From Iamia sp. SCSIO 61187 (GTDB lineage: Bacteria; Actinomycetota; Acidimicrobiia; Acidimicrobiales; Iamiaceae), in the NCBI RefSeq assembly GCF_019443745.1, contig NZ_CP050948.1, positions 3,042,001 to 3,106,000 on the forward strand: a stretch of 64,000 bases of DNA. The letters run 5' to 3'. The notes below the pieces were generated by a model, which saw only the letters and a list, made by a program, of their open reading frames with translations, searched no databases and was not told the DNA's origin. Below are positions 24,638 through 32,759 of this stretch, piece after piece; the first letter of the stretch is position 1, and every line of letters begins with the position of its first letter. The position numbers were made by a program, and so were the translations under genes.

Positions 24638-25210
24638 ATGACGACCACCCGACCTGTCGACCCGCCGCCCACCGAGGACCCGACGGTGGGTCCCCTGACG
24701 GAGCAGGAGGCGCTCGAGGCCGCCGGGGTCGTGGCCCGGGCCGCCACCGCGCTCCGCCACCGCCTCGTGGCGACCCCTGCGACCGACGCCGCCTGGGCTC
24801 ACTACGCCGAGACCGTGGAGGCCGCCGTCTTCCGCCTCCAGCTCGAGCTCGTGCTGGCCGGCGCCCGCCTCACGGCCGAGCGGGCGCACGACCACGACGA
24901 CGTGCACGACGCCCTGACGACGGCGAGCGAGCACGGCCGGCAGGTGGTCGACACCCTCCGGGTCCGTGCCCACCTCGGGCGGCTGGACGCGCAGTCCGCC
25001 GCCGAGGAGGCCCTCGGCGAGCTCGACCACCTGGCCGCCGACGTGCGGGACGCGTCCCGCCGGGTCCAGCACTCGGCCACGACCTCGCTCGACGACCTGC
25101 GCCACGGCGCCACCGTCGCCATCCACGACGTCGTCGCCGTGCTCCGGGCCGCCGCCGCCACGGCCCACGCCGACGACGTGCCGCCACCGACGCACGAGGC
25201 CTCGACGTGA
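24638..25210 (+). CDS. Unrecognised all-helical protein of the dormancy regulon
   Basis: 190 residues without recognised domain. After a Pro-rich N-terminus (residues 1-20) the chain is almost entirely predicted helix rich in Ala, Glu, Arg and His (for example EQEALEAAGVVARAATALRH, then LRRVRAHLGRLDAQ-like heptads). It lacks membrane segments and a signal peptide. It could be a helical bundle or coiled-coil protein. The ATG at 24638 has a near-perfect Shine-Dalgarno, and its stop overlaps the next GTG (GTGA). Strong promoter context shows a real gene; function unknown. Confidence 0.75.
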   Translation: MTTTRPVDPPPTEDPTVGPLTEQEALEAAGVVARAATALRHRLVATPATDAAWAHYAETVEAAVFRLQLELVLAGARLTAERAHDHDDVHDALTTASEHGRQVVDTLRVRAHLGRLDAQSAAEEALGELDHLAADVRDASRRVQHSATTSLDDLRHGATVAIHDVVAVLRAAAATAHADDVPPPTHEAST

Positions 25211-25392
25211 CCGCCGCCGCGGTCTCACCCCCTGACGCCGACGTGCCCGTCGGGGCGCTCAGCCACCTGCGCTGCCCGCGGTGCTCGCGGCGCTGGTTGG
25301 CCGAGGGCGACTGGTCCGATGGCTACCCGCTGGCCTGTCCCTACTGCGGTGAGGCCCGCCCCGGTGTGCTCGGCGTCCACCGCGCCGGCTGA
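25207..25392 (+). CDS. Small zinc-ribbon protein
   Basis: 61 residues. Two CxxC knuckles ([10 protein letters not shown] and [12 protein letters not shown], 20 residues apart) form a rubredoxin-like zinc ribbon; the rest is short and flexible. The GTG at 25207 overlaps the upstream stop by GTGA, indicating coupled translation. It could bind Zn or, less likely, Fe as a small electron carrier; sequence alone does not decide. It is followed after 22 nt by an alcohol dehydrogenase gene. Confidence 0.75.
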   Translation: MTAAAVSPPDADVPVGALSHLRCPRCSRRWLAEGDWSDGYPLACPYCGEARPGVLGVHRAG

Positions 25393-25414
25393 CCCGACGG
25401 CCGGGACCGCGACC

Positions 25415-26431
25415 ATGCGGGCCTGGGCCGTCACCGGGACCGCGCCGGCGGCCGAGGGCCCCCTCCGTCTGGTCGAGCGCCCCGTCCCGGCCCCCACCGA
25501 CCGTGAGATCCGCGTCCGCGTGACCGCGTGCGGCGTGTGCCGCACCGACCTCCACCTGGCCGAGGGCGACCTGACGCCCCGCCGGCCGGGGGTGGTGCCC
25601 GGGCACGAGGTCGTCGGCGTGGTGGACGCTGTGGGACCCGACGCCCGCCGGCTCGCGGTGGGCGACCGCGTCGGCGTCGCCTGGCTGCGGGCGACCTGCG
25701 GGCGGTGCCGGTTCTGCCGGCGCGGCGACGAGAACCTCTGCCTGACGCCGAGCTTCACCGGATGGGACCACGACGGCGGCTTCGCCGAGTGGGCCACGGT
25801 CGACGAGCGCTACGCCTACCGCCTGCCCGACGCCTACGACGACCTCCACGTCGCCCCGCTGCTGTGCGCCGGGATCATCGGCTACCGGGCGCTGCGTCGC
25901 GCCGCCGTCCCCCCCGGCGGCCGCCTGGGGATCTACGGGTTCGGGGCGTCGGCCCACATCACCGCCCAGCTGGCCATCGCCGACGGCGTGACCGTCCACG
26001 TCCTCACGCGCGCCCCCGAGGCCCAGCGCCTCGCCCTCGAGCTGGGCGCGGCGTCGGCCGGCGGGGCCGCCGAGCGCCCACCCGAGCCGCTCGACTCGGC
26101 CATCCTCTTCGCCCCGGCGGGCGAGCTGGTGCCGGTCGCCCTGGCCGCCCTGGACCGGGGGGGCACCCTGGCCATCGCCGGCATCCACCTGAGCGACGTG
26201 CCCGTCCTCGACTACCAGCGCCACCTGTTCCAGGAGCGGCAGGTCCGCAGCGTCACCGCCAACACCCGGGCCGACGGCGTCGAGCTGCTCGAGCGGGCCG
26301 TCGCCGCCGGGGTGCGCACCACCGTCACGCCCTACCCCTTCGAGCGCGCCGACGAGGCGCTCACCGACCTGGCCGCCGACCGGGTCACCGGCGCCGCCGT
26401 GATCACCCTGGACGGCACTGGGTCGCAGTGA
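25415..26431 (+). CDS. Zinc-binding alcohol dehydrogenase (AdhA-like)
   Basis: 338-residue medium-chain dehydrogenase. Catalytic zinc site: [15 protein letters not shown] and [12 protein letters not shown]. Structural zinc: [15 protein letters not shown]. Then [13 protein letters not shown], which is typical of the AdhA/cinnamyl-alcohol-dehydrogenase-like group, and the cofactor loop [10 protein letters not shown] in place of the usual GxGxxG. The ATG at 25415 is the natural start. It is third in the operon with the helical protein and the zinc ribbon. It probably interconverts aldehydes and alcohols with NADP(H). Confidence 0.87.
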   Translation: MRAWAVTGTAPAAEGPLRLVERPVPAPTDREIRVRVTACGVCRTDLHLAEGDLTPRRPGVVPGHEVVGVVDAVGPDARRLAVGDRVGVAWLRATCGRCRFCRRGDENLCLTPSFTGWDHDGGFAEWATVDERYAYRLPDAYDDLHVAPLLCAGIIGYRALRRAAVPPGGRLGIYGFGASAHITAQLAIADGVTVHVLTRAPEAQRLALELGAASAGGAAERPPEPLDSAILFAPAGELVPVALAALDRGGTLAIAGIHLSDVPVLDYQRHLFQERQVRSVTANTRADGVELLERAVAAGVRTTVTPYPFERADEALTDLAADRVTGAAVITLDGTGSQ

Positions 26432-26553
26432 CCCTGATCCGCGAACCTGCGACACCACCGAACCCGCGGCAGCTGGCCAGGGGCTTGCTCGCTGGACGTC
26501 GCAGGTTGCGAGATGTCGCGGGAACGTGGACCGGCGACGGAGCCGTGGGCCGG

Positions 26554-27453
26554 TCAGGAGCCCGACTCGCGCAGGCGCCGCTGGACGGTGCGCACGAGGT
26601 CGACGCCCTTGTGGGGGTGAGGGCCCTCGACGATGACCGGTGTCTCGGGGTGGAGACGACGGTGGGACTCCCGGACTTCGTCCCAGCCCTCCTCGGTCGA
26701 GGGCGAGAGCATGACGATGACGTCGGCCCCGTCGACGAGGGGGCAGGGCTCGCCCTCGAGGGCCGGGCAGGGCCGCTGGCAGCGACCCGGGCCGGGGCAG
26801 GCCAGGACCTCGAGGCCGGCGGCCTCGGCGTCGGTCTCGGCCGGCCACCGGCCACCCACGCCCTCGAGCAGGACCCGGGGCCCGGTCCGGTGCGGCGGCC
26901 ACTCCGGCAGCGGGTCGGCCGCCCCCACCACCACCCGCATCACCGTCCACTCGGTGCGGGGCATGGCGGCGTAGCGGCGGGCCCGGACCAGGGCCAGCAT
27001 GGGCCGGTTGGTCACGAGGATGTCGGCCTCCAGGTTGGGCACCCCCTGGCTGGAGGCGTGCTCGAGCAGCGCATCGAACAGGTACGGCCCCAACCACCCC
27101 CGCCAGCTGCGGTGGACCGTGATGGCCAGCTCGCCGTTGCCGTCGGGCAGCGGCTCGTAGCCGGCCTCGCCCACGATCTGGTCCTCGCCGAGGAGCTGGT
27201 CCGGGTGGTGGGGGCCGGAGACGACCGCCACGAGGCAGGCGCCGCCGCGGTCGGGGGCGGCGACCAGGCGCTCGAAGTACGGCGCACCCGGGCGGTAGAG
27301 GGAGAAGAACCGGCGGTACCGGGACTCCTCGTCGAGGTCGTCGTAGAGGGCGGTCAGCCCGCCGATGTCCGCCGTCGTCGCCGGCCGCACCACCAGGTCA
27401 CGCCCGTCGGGCAGGTGCACCTGCCGCACCGGGGTGGGGACCGTCTCGTCCAT
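26554..27453 (-). CDS. GNAT acetyltransferase with a C-terminal extension (Pat/AcuA-like)
   Basis: 299 residues. The N-terminal GNAT domain (about 10-170: [51 protein letters not shown]) resembles protein acetyltransferases. A C-terminal part (about 175-299) contains a Cys cluster ([12 protein letters not shown]) and ends in a helical region; this part is not recognised. It is divergent from an acetyl-CoA-synthetase-like gene, the arrangement seen for acuA and acsA in Bacillus subtilis. The ATG at 27453 follows a caggat -10 by 6 nt, suggesting a leaderless message, behind a DevR-like box. Confidence 0.83.
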   Translation of the reverse strand: MDETVPTPVRQVHLPDGRDLVVRPATTADIGGLTALYDDLDEESRYRRFFSLYRPGAPYFERLVAAPDRGGACLVAVVSGPHHPDQLLGEDQIVGEAGYEPLPDGNGELAITVHRSWRGWLGPYLFDALLEHASSQGVPNLEADILVTNRPMLALVRARRYAAMPRTEWTVMRVVVGAADPLPEWPPHRTGPRVLLEGVGGRWPAETDAEAAGLEVLACPGPGRCQRPCPALEGEPCPLVDGADVIVMLSPSTEEGWDEVRESHRRLHPETPVIVEGPHPHKGVDLVRTVQRRLRESGS

Positions 27454-27459
27454 GCCTCG

Positions 27460-27502
27460 ATCCTGCCTGCGGCGGCGCCGCTCCAGTAGGGCCGAAGGTC
27501 GC
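27460..27502 (-). promoter_or_regulatory. DevR-like box plus -10 for GNAT gene
   Basis: The box agggccgaaggtcgc (27488-27502) is followed after 22 nt by minus-strand caggat (27465-27460). The ATG at 27453 coincides with the expected transcription start. Confidence 0.75.
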
Positions 27503-27539
27503 TTCGCACCCCGGACCGCGGTCGCCGGCCGCCCCGGCC

Positions 27540-27583
27540 GGGACCTTCGGCCCTGCCCCGCCCCCGTCCCGGTGGCGGACACT
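27540..27583 (+). promoter_or_regulatory. DevR-like box plus -10 for the acyl-CoA ligase operon
   Basis: The perfect consensus box gggaccttcggccct (27540-27554) is followed after 23 nt by gacact (27578-27583). It precedes a short leader ORF that starts at 27610. Confidence 0.82.
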
Positions 27584-27609
27584 GGGGCAGGACCGAGAGG
27601 AGCGACCCC

Positions 27610-27699
27610 GTGGAGCGCAACCGTCCACCGCTGGAGGACCGGCGCGTGCCCCGCTCGGCCCGCGGCGTCGCTCGGCGCGCGGCCGGAGCGGGGACCTGA
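27610..27699 (+). CDS. 29-residue Arg-rich leader ORF coupled to the acyl-CoA ligase gene
   Basis: A GTG at 27610 behind gagaggagcgacccc opens an ORF of 29 codons ([20 protein letters not shown] then ARRAAGAGT). Its TGA (27697-27699) overlaps the ligase ATG (27699), a TGATG junction typical of translational coupling. Eight of 29 residues are Arg. The ligase ATG itself has no separate strong Shine-Dalgarno, so translation of the leader probably feeds ligase synthesis. No homologue is recognised. Confidence 0.55.
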   Translation: MERNRPPLEDRRVPRSARGVARRAAGAGT

Positions 27700-29450
27700 T
27701 GGCCACCGGCCTGGCGGCCGCCCGCTCCCCGTGGGCCGACGCCTGGGACCGCCTCGACGGCCTGCCCGACGGCGGCGGCACGAACATCGCCCACGAGGCC
27801 GTCGACCGCCACGCCGCCGGTCCCCGACGCGACCACGTTGCCGTCCGCTGGGTCCACCGGGACGGCACCACCTCGGAGGCGACCTACGCCGCGCTGGCGG
27901 CGACGACCGCCCGCTTCGCCAACGTCCTCCGGGGCCTCGGCGTGCGGCCCGGCGAGCGGGTCGCCACCCTCCTGCCCCGCGTGCCCGAGATGATGGTGGC
28001 CGCCCTGGGCACGCTCAAGGCCCGCAGCGTGCTCTGCCCCCTCTTCTCGGCGTTCGGCCCCGAGCCCGTGCGCCAGCGGCTGGAGCGGGGTGACGCGGTC
28101 GTCCTCGTCACCACCCGGGCCCTGTACGACCGCAAGGTGGCACCGGTGCGCGACCGCCTGCCCGCCCTGCGCCACGTGCTGGTCGTCGGTGACGGGGCCG
28201 ACGCCATCGGCGGCCAGGACCTCCGGGTGCTGCTCGACGCCGCCTCCCCCGTCTTCGCCATCGAGCCGACCGACCCGGAGGAGACGGCGCTCCTCCACTT
28301 CACCAGCGGCACGACCGGCGCCCCCAAGGGCGCGGTCCACGTCCACGCCGCCGTCGTCGCCCACCACGAGACGGGCCGGTCCGCCCTCGACCTCCACCCC
28401 GACGACGTGTTCTGGTGCACGGCCGACCCGGGGTGGGTCACCGGCACGTCCTACGGCATCATCGCCCCCCTCACCCACGGGGTCACCAGCATCGTCGACG
28501 AGGGCGACCTCGACGCCGACCGCTGGTACCGGATCCTCCAGGACCAGGGCGTGACCGTCTGGTACACCGCGCCCACCGCCCTCCGCATGCTGAGGCGCGC
28601 CGGCGCCGAGGCCGCCGCGCCCTACGACCTCCGCCGGTTGCGCCTGGTGGCGAGCGTGGGCGAACCCCTCGACCCCGAGGTGGCCACCTGGGGCCAGGAG
28701 GTGCTCGGGGTGCCGGTGCGGGACACCTGGTGGCAGACCGAGACCGGCAGCATCATGATCGCCACGCGGCCGGCCGACCCGGTCCGGCCGGGGTCGATGG
28801 GACGCCCGCTCCCGGGGGTCGAGGCCGCCCTGCTCCGCCGCGGTCCCGATGGCCGGGCCGCGGTCCACGACGGGACGGTGGAGGTCCTCGACGAGCCCGA
28901 CGAGGTCGGCGAGCTGGCCCTCCTCCCCGGGTGGCCGTCGATCTTCCGCGGGTACCTGCACGACGTCGAGCGGTGGGAGCGGTGCTTCGCCGGCGGCTGG
29001 TACCTGACCGGTGACCTGGCCCGCCGCGACGCCGACGGCGCCTACTGGTTCGTGGGCCGGGCCGACGACGTCATCACCAGCGCCGGGCACCTGATCGGCC
29101 CCTTCGAGGTGGAGAGCGCGCTGACGGAGCACCCTGCGGTGGTGGAGGCCGGCGTCATCGGGATCCCCGACCCCGTCGCCGGCGAGGTGGTCAAGGCGTT
29201 CGTGACCCTGAGGTCCGGGGTCGAGCCGAGCGAGGACCTGCGCCGCGAGCTGCTGGGGCTGGCCCGGCGCCGCCTCGGCCCCGCCGTCGCCCCCCGGCAC
29301 GTCGCCTTCGACCAGCACCTGCCCCACACCCGGAGCGGGAAGGTCGTCCGGCGTCTGCTGCGGGCCCGCGAGCTGGGCCTCCCCGAGGGCGACACATCGA
29401 GCCTGGAGGGCGCCGTCGGGACCGCCCTGGACCCCCCGGAGGAGCGATGA
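27699..29450 (+). CDS. acsA: Acetyl-/acyl-CoA synthetase, AcsA-like
   Basis: 583 residues of the ANL superfamily: P-loop [46 protein letters not shown], and the C-terminal [13 protein letters not shown] with the acyl-adenylation Lys548. The pattern fits short/medium-chain AMP-forming synthetases of the AcsA group; the substrate could be acetate or another short acid. Lys548 is the residue that GNAT enzymes acetylate to inactivate Acs in many bacteria, and a GNAT gene is divergent here. The ATG overlaps the leader ORF stop, and its stop overlaps the ACP gene (ATGA). Confidence 0.88.
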   Translation: MATGLAAARSPWADAWDRLDGLPDGGGTNIAHEAVDRHAAGPRRDHVAVRWVHRDGTTSEATYAALAATTARFANVLRGLGVRPGERVATLLPRVPEMMVAALGTLKARSVLCPLFSAFGPEPVRQRLERGDAVVLVTTRALYDRKVAPVRDRLPALRHVLVVGDGADAIGGQDLRVLLDAASPVFAIEPTDPEETALLHFTSGTTGAPKGAVHVHAAVVAHHETGRSALDLHPDDVFWCTADPGWVTGTSYGIIAPLTHGVTSIVDEGDLDADRWYRILQDQGVTVWYTAPTALRMLRRAGAEAAAPYDLRRLRLVASVGEPLDPEVATWGQEVLGVPVRDTWWQTETGSIMIATRPADPVRPGSMGRPLPGVEAALLRRGPDGRAAVHDGTVEVLDEPDEVGELALLPGWPSIFRGYLHDVERWERCFAGGWYLTGDLARRDADGAYWFVGRADDVITSAGHLIGPFEVESALTEHPAVVEAGVIGIPDPVAGEVVKAFVTLRSGVEPSEDLRRELLGLARRRLGPAVAPRHVAFDQHLPHTRSGKVVRRLLRARELGLPEGDTSSLEGAVGTALDPPEER

Positions 29451-29686
29451 CCGCATCCGAAGCCCGTGCCCTGCTGGCCCGGCTCCTCGGGCGGATCGCG
29501 CCCGAGGCCGACCTCGACGCCGTCGACCCCGACGGCCCGTTCCAGGAGGCCCTCGAGCTGGACTCGATGGACTTCCTGAACCTGGTCACCGCGGTCGAGG
29601 AGGACACCGGCCGGTCGGTGCCCGAGCGCGACTACCCGGCGCTCTCGACCGTCTCCGGCTTCGTCGCCTACCTGACCACCGCCTGA
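29447..29686 (+). CDS. Acyl carrier protein-like
   Basis: 79 residues with the phosphopantetheine attachment motif [12 protein letters not shown], Ser40, in the right place of a four-helix ACP. Overall charge is acidic, as usual. The ATG overlaps the ligase stop (ATGA), so ligase and ACP are made together. This pairing suggests that the activated acyl group may be moved onto the ACP, or that the ligase is an acyl-ACP ligase. It is not the housekeeping AcpP, which would lie beside fab genes. Confidence 0.87.
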   Translation: MTASEARALLARLLGRIAPEADLDAVDPDGPFQEALELDSMDFLNLVTAVEEDTGRSVPERDYPALSTVSGFVAYLTTA

Positions 29687-29716
29687 CACCGACCCGACCA
29701 CCCTCGAGGAGGGACC

Positions 29717-30754
29717 ATGGAGGCACTCCGCCTGACCGCATGGAAGCACGACCCCGAGATCCAGGAGGTGCCCGCCCCCGAGGCGGGACCGGGGCAGGTG
29801 GTGGTGCGCATCGGCGGGGCGGGGGCGTGCCACTCCGACCTGCACCTCATGCACGACTTCGAGGACGGCGTCCTCCCCTGGGGCCCGCCGTTCACCCTCG
29901 GCCACGAGAACGCCGGCTGGGTCGACGCCGTGGGCGCCGGGGTCACGTCGGTGGAGGTCGGCGAGCCCGTCGCCGTCTACGGGCCGTGGGGCTGCGGTCG
30001 GTGCCGCCGGTGCCGGATGGGGATGGAGAACTACTGCGAGCGCCAGGCCCAGCTGGGTGCGGCCGGGGGCGGGCTCGGACTCGACGGGGGGATGGCCGAG
30101 CGCATGCTCGTCCCCGACGCCCGCCTCCTGGTCCCGCTCGGCGACCTCGACCCGGTCGAGGCCGCCCCCCTCACCGACGCCGGGCTGACGCCGTACCACG
30201 CCATCGCCCGGTCGCGGCACCTGCTCGTCCCGGGGTCCACCGCCGTCGTCGTCGGCGTCGGCGGGCTCGGGCACATGGCCGTCCAGATCCTGAAGGCGAT
30301 CTCCTCGGCGACGGTGGTGGCGGTCGACCAGAGCGACGTGGCCCTGTCGCTCGCCCGTGACATCGGCGCGGACCACGCCGTGCGGAGCGGTCCCGACGCC
30401 CAGGCCGAGGTCATGGAGGCGACCGGAGGGCGCGGCGCCGAGCTGGTGCTCGACGTCGTCGGCGTCGACGCCACGCTGGCCCTGGCGGCCGCGGTCGTCG
30501 GCCAGGTGGGCCACCTGACGATCCTCGGCATCGGCGGCGGGACCCTGCCGGTCTCGTTCTTCGGCCTCCCCTACGAGGCCGCGGTGGCCACGACCTACTG
30601 GGGGACGGTCCCCGAGCTGTTCGAGGTCGTGGCCCTGGCCTCCCGGGGCCTCATCCGGCCCACCGTGCACCGCGTCGGCCTCGACGGCGCCGTCGACGCC
30701 TACGAGCGGATGGCGGCCGGCACGGTGGAGGGCCGGGTCGTGGTCGTCCCGTGA
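29717..30754 (+). CDS. Zinc-dependent alcohol dehydrogenase
   Basis: 345-residue medium-chain dehydrogenase. Catalytic zinc: GACHSDLHLMHDF and GHENAGWVDAVG. Structural zinc: CGRCRRCRMGMENYC. NAD(P) loop: VVGVGGLGHMAVQ. It resembles arabinose/alcohol dehydrogenase-type NAD-dependent enzymes. It is third in the operon after the ligase and ACP, 30 nt downstream with Shine-Dalgarno cgaggagggacc. It could reduce an aldehyde derived from the activated acid or recycle NAD+ during oxygen limitation (inference). Confidence 0.88.
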   Translation: MEALRLTAWKHDPEIQEVPAPEAGPGQVVVRIGGAGACHSDLHLMHDFEDGVLPWGPPFTLGHENAGWVDAVGAGVTSVEVGEPVAVYGPWGCGRCRRCRMGMENYCERQAQLGAAGGGLGLDGGMAERMLVPDARLLVPLGDLDPVEAAPLTDAGLTPYHAIARSRHLLVPGSTAVVVGVGGLGHMAVQILKAISSATVVAVDQSDVALSLARDIGADHAVRSGPDAQAEVMEATGGRGAELVLDVVGVDATLALAAAVVGQVGHLTILGIGGGTLPVSFFGLPYEAAVATTYWGTVPELFEVVALASRGLIRPTVHRVGLDGAVDAYERMAAGTVEGRVVVVP

Positions 30755-30781
30755 CCGCCCGGCGCCGGGCCGACGTGACGG

Positions 30782-30824
30782 AGGACCAACGGCCCTACCG
30801 ACGCCGGGGCGGTCGGCGGACGAT
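30782..30824 (+). promoter_or_regulatory. DevR-like box plus -10 for PNPOx-deacetylase-USP operon
   Basis: The box aggaccaacggccct (30782-30796) is followed after 22 nt by gacgat (30819-30824). The ATG at 30831 falls on the expected start, so a leaderless message is likely. The same ggacgatca string recurs at the 37638 promoter. Confidence 0.75.
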
Positions 30825-30830
30825 CAGGCC

Positions 30831-31268
30831 ATGAACGACAACGCACAGCCCTCAGCTCCGGTGGACCGGCTGGGCCTCGGCGTCCTCGACCCCGAGGTGT
30901 GCTGGGAGCTCATGAACCGGGCGACCGTCGGCCGCGTCGCCTTCGTCGACGAGGGCGGGCCGATGGTGCTGCCCGTCATCCACGCCGTCATCGGGCGCCG
31001 GGTCGTGTTCCGCAGCCAACCCGGCGGCAAGCTCGACACCGCCCGCATGGGCGGCCAGGTCGCCTTCGAGGTCGACGGCTGGGAGGTCGCCGACCGGACG
31101 GGCTGGAGCGTCGTGGCCCGGGGGACGGCCCAGTCCGCTCCCGAGGATGCGGCCGAGCTGGACGCCCTCCACCTCGACACCTGGCTGGAGCCCGCCGGCC
31201 GGGGGACGTGGATCGAGATCCTCGTCGAGGAGATCACCGGCCGCCACCTCGGCAACGTCCCGGCCTGA
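30831..31268 (+). CDS. PNPOx-like flavin/F420-binding protein
   Basis: 145 residues of the split-barrel family: VGRVAFVDEGGPMVLPVIHA, RVVFRSQPGGKLDTA, AFEVDGWEVADRTGWSVVARG. It is similar in layout to the protein at 17339 but clearly a different paralogue. The start is set by a leaderless promoter. It is first in the operon with the deacetylase and USP genes. Family members bind FMN, heme or F420; the cofactor here is unknown. Confidence 0.85.
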   Translation: MNDNAQPSAPVDRLGLGVLDPEVCWELMNRATVGRVAFVDEGGPMVLPVIHAVIGRRVVFRSQPGGKLDTARMGGQVAFEVDGWEVADRTGWSVVARGTAQSAPEDAAELDALHLDTWLEPAGRGTWIEILVEEITGRHLGNVPA

Positions 31269-31279
31269 CCGGGCCTCCG

Positions 31280-32311
31280 GTGGACGGGACCGTGCTCCTG
31301 GGGTCGCTGGTCGACGATCGCCACCAGACCTGGCGGGGCCACCCCGAGCGGCCGGCCCGGCTGCACGCCGTGGCCCGCGCCCTCGCCGACCCCCGTCTGG
31401 ACGAGGCCGTCGAGCCCCTGGTCCCGGCCCCCGCCACCGAGGAGGACCTGGCCCGCGTCCACGACCCTCGGTACCTGGAGGCGGTGGCCGGTCTGGCCGA
31501 GGTCGGCGGCGGCGACCTCGACGGCGACACCCACGTGGCGCCGGGGTCCTGGGCCACCGCCGTGGCCGCCGCCGGCCTGGGGCTGGCGGCCCGGGACGCC
31601 CTCCGCGCCGGTGGGGCCGTCGCCGCCTTCGTCGCCCCCCGCCCGCCCGGCCACCACGCCACCGCCCGGCGAGGCATGGGCTTCTGCCTGCTGAACAACG
31701 TCGCCGTCACCGCCGCCGCCCTCGCCGACGAGGGTGAGCGGGTCCTCGTGGTCGACTGGGACGTGCACCACGGGAACGGGACCCAGGACATCTTCTGGGA
31801 CGACCCGCGGGTGCTCTACGCCTCGACCCACCAGTGGCCCGCGTACCCCGGGACGGGTGCGGTCGACGAGACCGGCGGGGCCGCCGCCGCCGGGACGACG
31901 GTGAACGTGCCGCTCCCGGTCGGGGCCACCGGCGACGTCGCCCTGGCCGCCTTCGACGACGTCATCGCCCCGGCGGCCGAGGCCTTCGCCCCGACGTGGG
32001 TCCTGGTGTCGGCCGGCTTCGACGCCCACCGGGACGACCCGCTGGCCGACCTGGCGTGGAGCGCCGGCGACTACGCCCACCTGGCCCGCCGGGTGGCCGC
32101 CCTGGCCCCGGGCCCGGGGCGCACGATCGCCTTCCTCGAGGGCGGCTACGACCTCGACGCCCTGGCCCGGTCGGTGACGGCTACGGTCGCCGCCCTGGCC
32201 GGCGTCGACCTCGAGACCGAGGCGCCGACCAACGGCGGGCCCGGGCGGAGCGCCGTCGGCCGGGCGACCGCCGTGCAGCACCGTCTCCGTGACGAACAGG
32301 AGCTCCCGTGA
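31280..32311 (+). CDS. Zn-dependent histone deacetylase family (AcuC-like)
   Basis: 343 residues with all hallmark motifs: HPERPARLHA, RPPGHHATARRGMGFCLLNN (His pair near 124-126), DWDVHHGNGTQDIFW, SAGFDAHRDDPLADL and EGGYDLDAL. The Zn ligands Asp, His and Asp are present, so it should be active. Bacterial members deacetylate proteins (AcuC acts on AcsA) or polyamines. An AcsA-like gene and a GNAT gene lie 2-4 kb upstream under the same type of box, which favours protein deacetylation. The GTG at 31280 is the likely start (GTG at 31292 possible). The stop overlaps the USP gene (GTGA). Confidence 0.88.
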   Translation: MDGTVLLGSLVDDRHQTWRGHPERPARLHAVARALADPRLDEAVEPLVPAPATEEDLARVHDPRYLEAVAGLAEVGGGDLDGDTHVAPGSWATAVAAAGLGLAARDALRAGGAVAAFVAPRPPGHHATARRGMGFCLLNNVAVTAAALADEGERVLVVDWDVHHGNGTQDIFWDDPRVLYASTHQWPAYPGTGAVDETGGAAAAGTTVNVPLPVGATGDVALAAFDDVIAPAAEAFAPTWVLVSAGFDAHRDDPLADLAWSAGDYAHLARRVAALAPGPGRTIAFLEGGYDLDALARSVTATVAALAGVDLETEAPTNGGPGRSAVGRATAVQHRLRDEQELP

Positions 32312-32730
32312 AGATCGAACGCATCGTGGTCGCCGTGGACGGCTCGGACGGCAGCGCCAAGGCGCTGACGTGGGCCGCGGCGCTGGCCGAGGCCGTGGGC
32401 GCCGAGGTCATCGCCGTCCACGCCCTGGGCCTCCTCGACGCCGACCAGGCGGGGAACCCCGTCCCGGCCCAGGGCCACCGCGACGAGATCCGCCAGCGGT
32501 TCGAGACCGAGTGGTGCGCCCCGCTCGACGGGCGCGACGTCCGCTGTCGGCGGCTGCTGCAGGACGGCCCGGCGGTGTCCGTGCTGCTCGCCGTGGCCGA
32601 GGGCGAGGACGCCGACCTGATCGTCCTCGGGAGCCGGGGCCTGGGTGGCTACCCCGAGCAGCTGCTCGGGAGCACCAGCACCCAGGTGGCCCAGACCTCG
32701 CACCGACCGGTGACGATCATCCCGTCCTGA
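32308..32730 (+). CDS. Single-domain universal stress protein
   Basis: 140 residues, one UspA fold from IERIVVAVDGSDGSAKAL to the ATP loop VLGSRGLGGYPEQLLGSTST (G-x2-G-x9-G-S). It is the only single-domain USP of the six in this window. The GTG at 32308 overlaps the deacetylase stop. It is followed at once by a perfect 8-bp hairpin. Confidence 0.9.
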   Translation: MKIERIVVAVDGSDGSAKALTWAAALAEAVGAEVIAVHALGLLDADQAGNPVPAQGHRDEIRQRFETEWCAPLDGRDVRCRRLLQDGPAVSVLLAVAEGEDADLIVLGSRGLGGYPEQLLGSTSTQVAQTSHRPVTIIPS

Positions 32731-32751
32731 CCCGCCGGCAGGACCGGCGGG
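32731..32751. terminator. Bidirectional hairpin terminator
   Basis: Arms cccgccgg (32731-32738) and ccggcggg (32744-32751) pair perfectly around the loop cagga. It lies between convergent USP and ABC-permease genes. Confidence 0.7.
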
Positions 32752-32759
32752 CCGGTGGC

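Noticed and set aside
26444-26507. Inverted repeat aacctgcgac / gtcgcaggtt after the AdhA-like gene
   Set aside because: The loop of 44 nt is too long for a convincing terminator; left unassigned.
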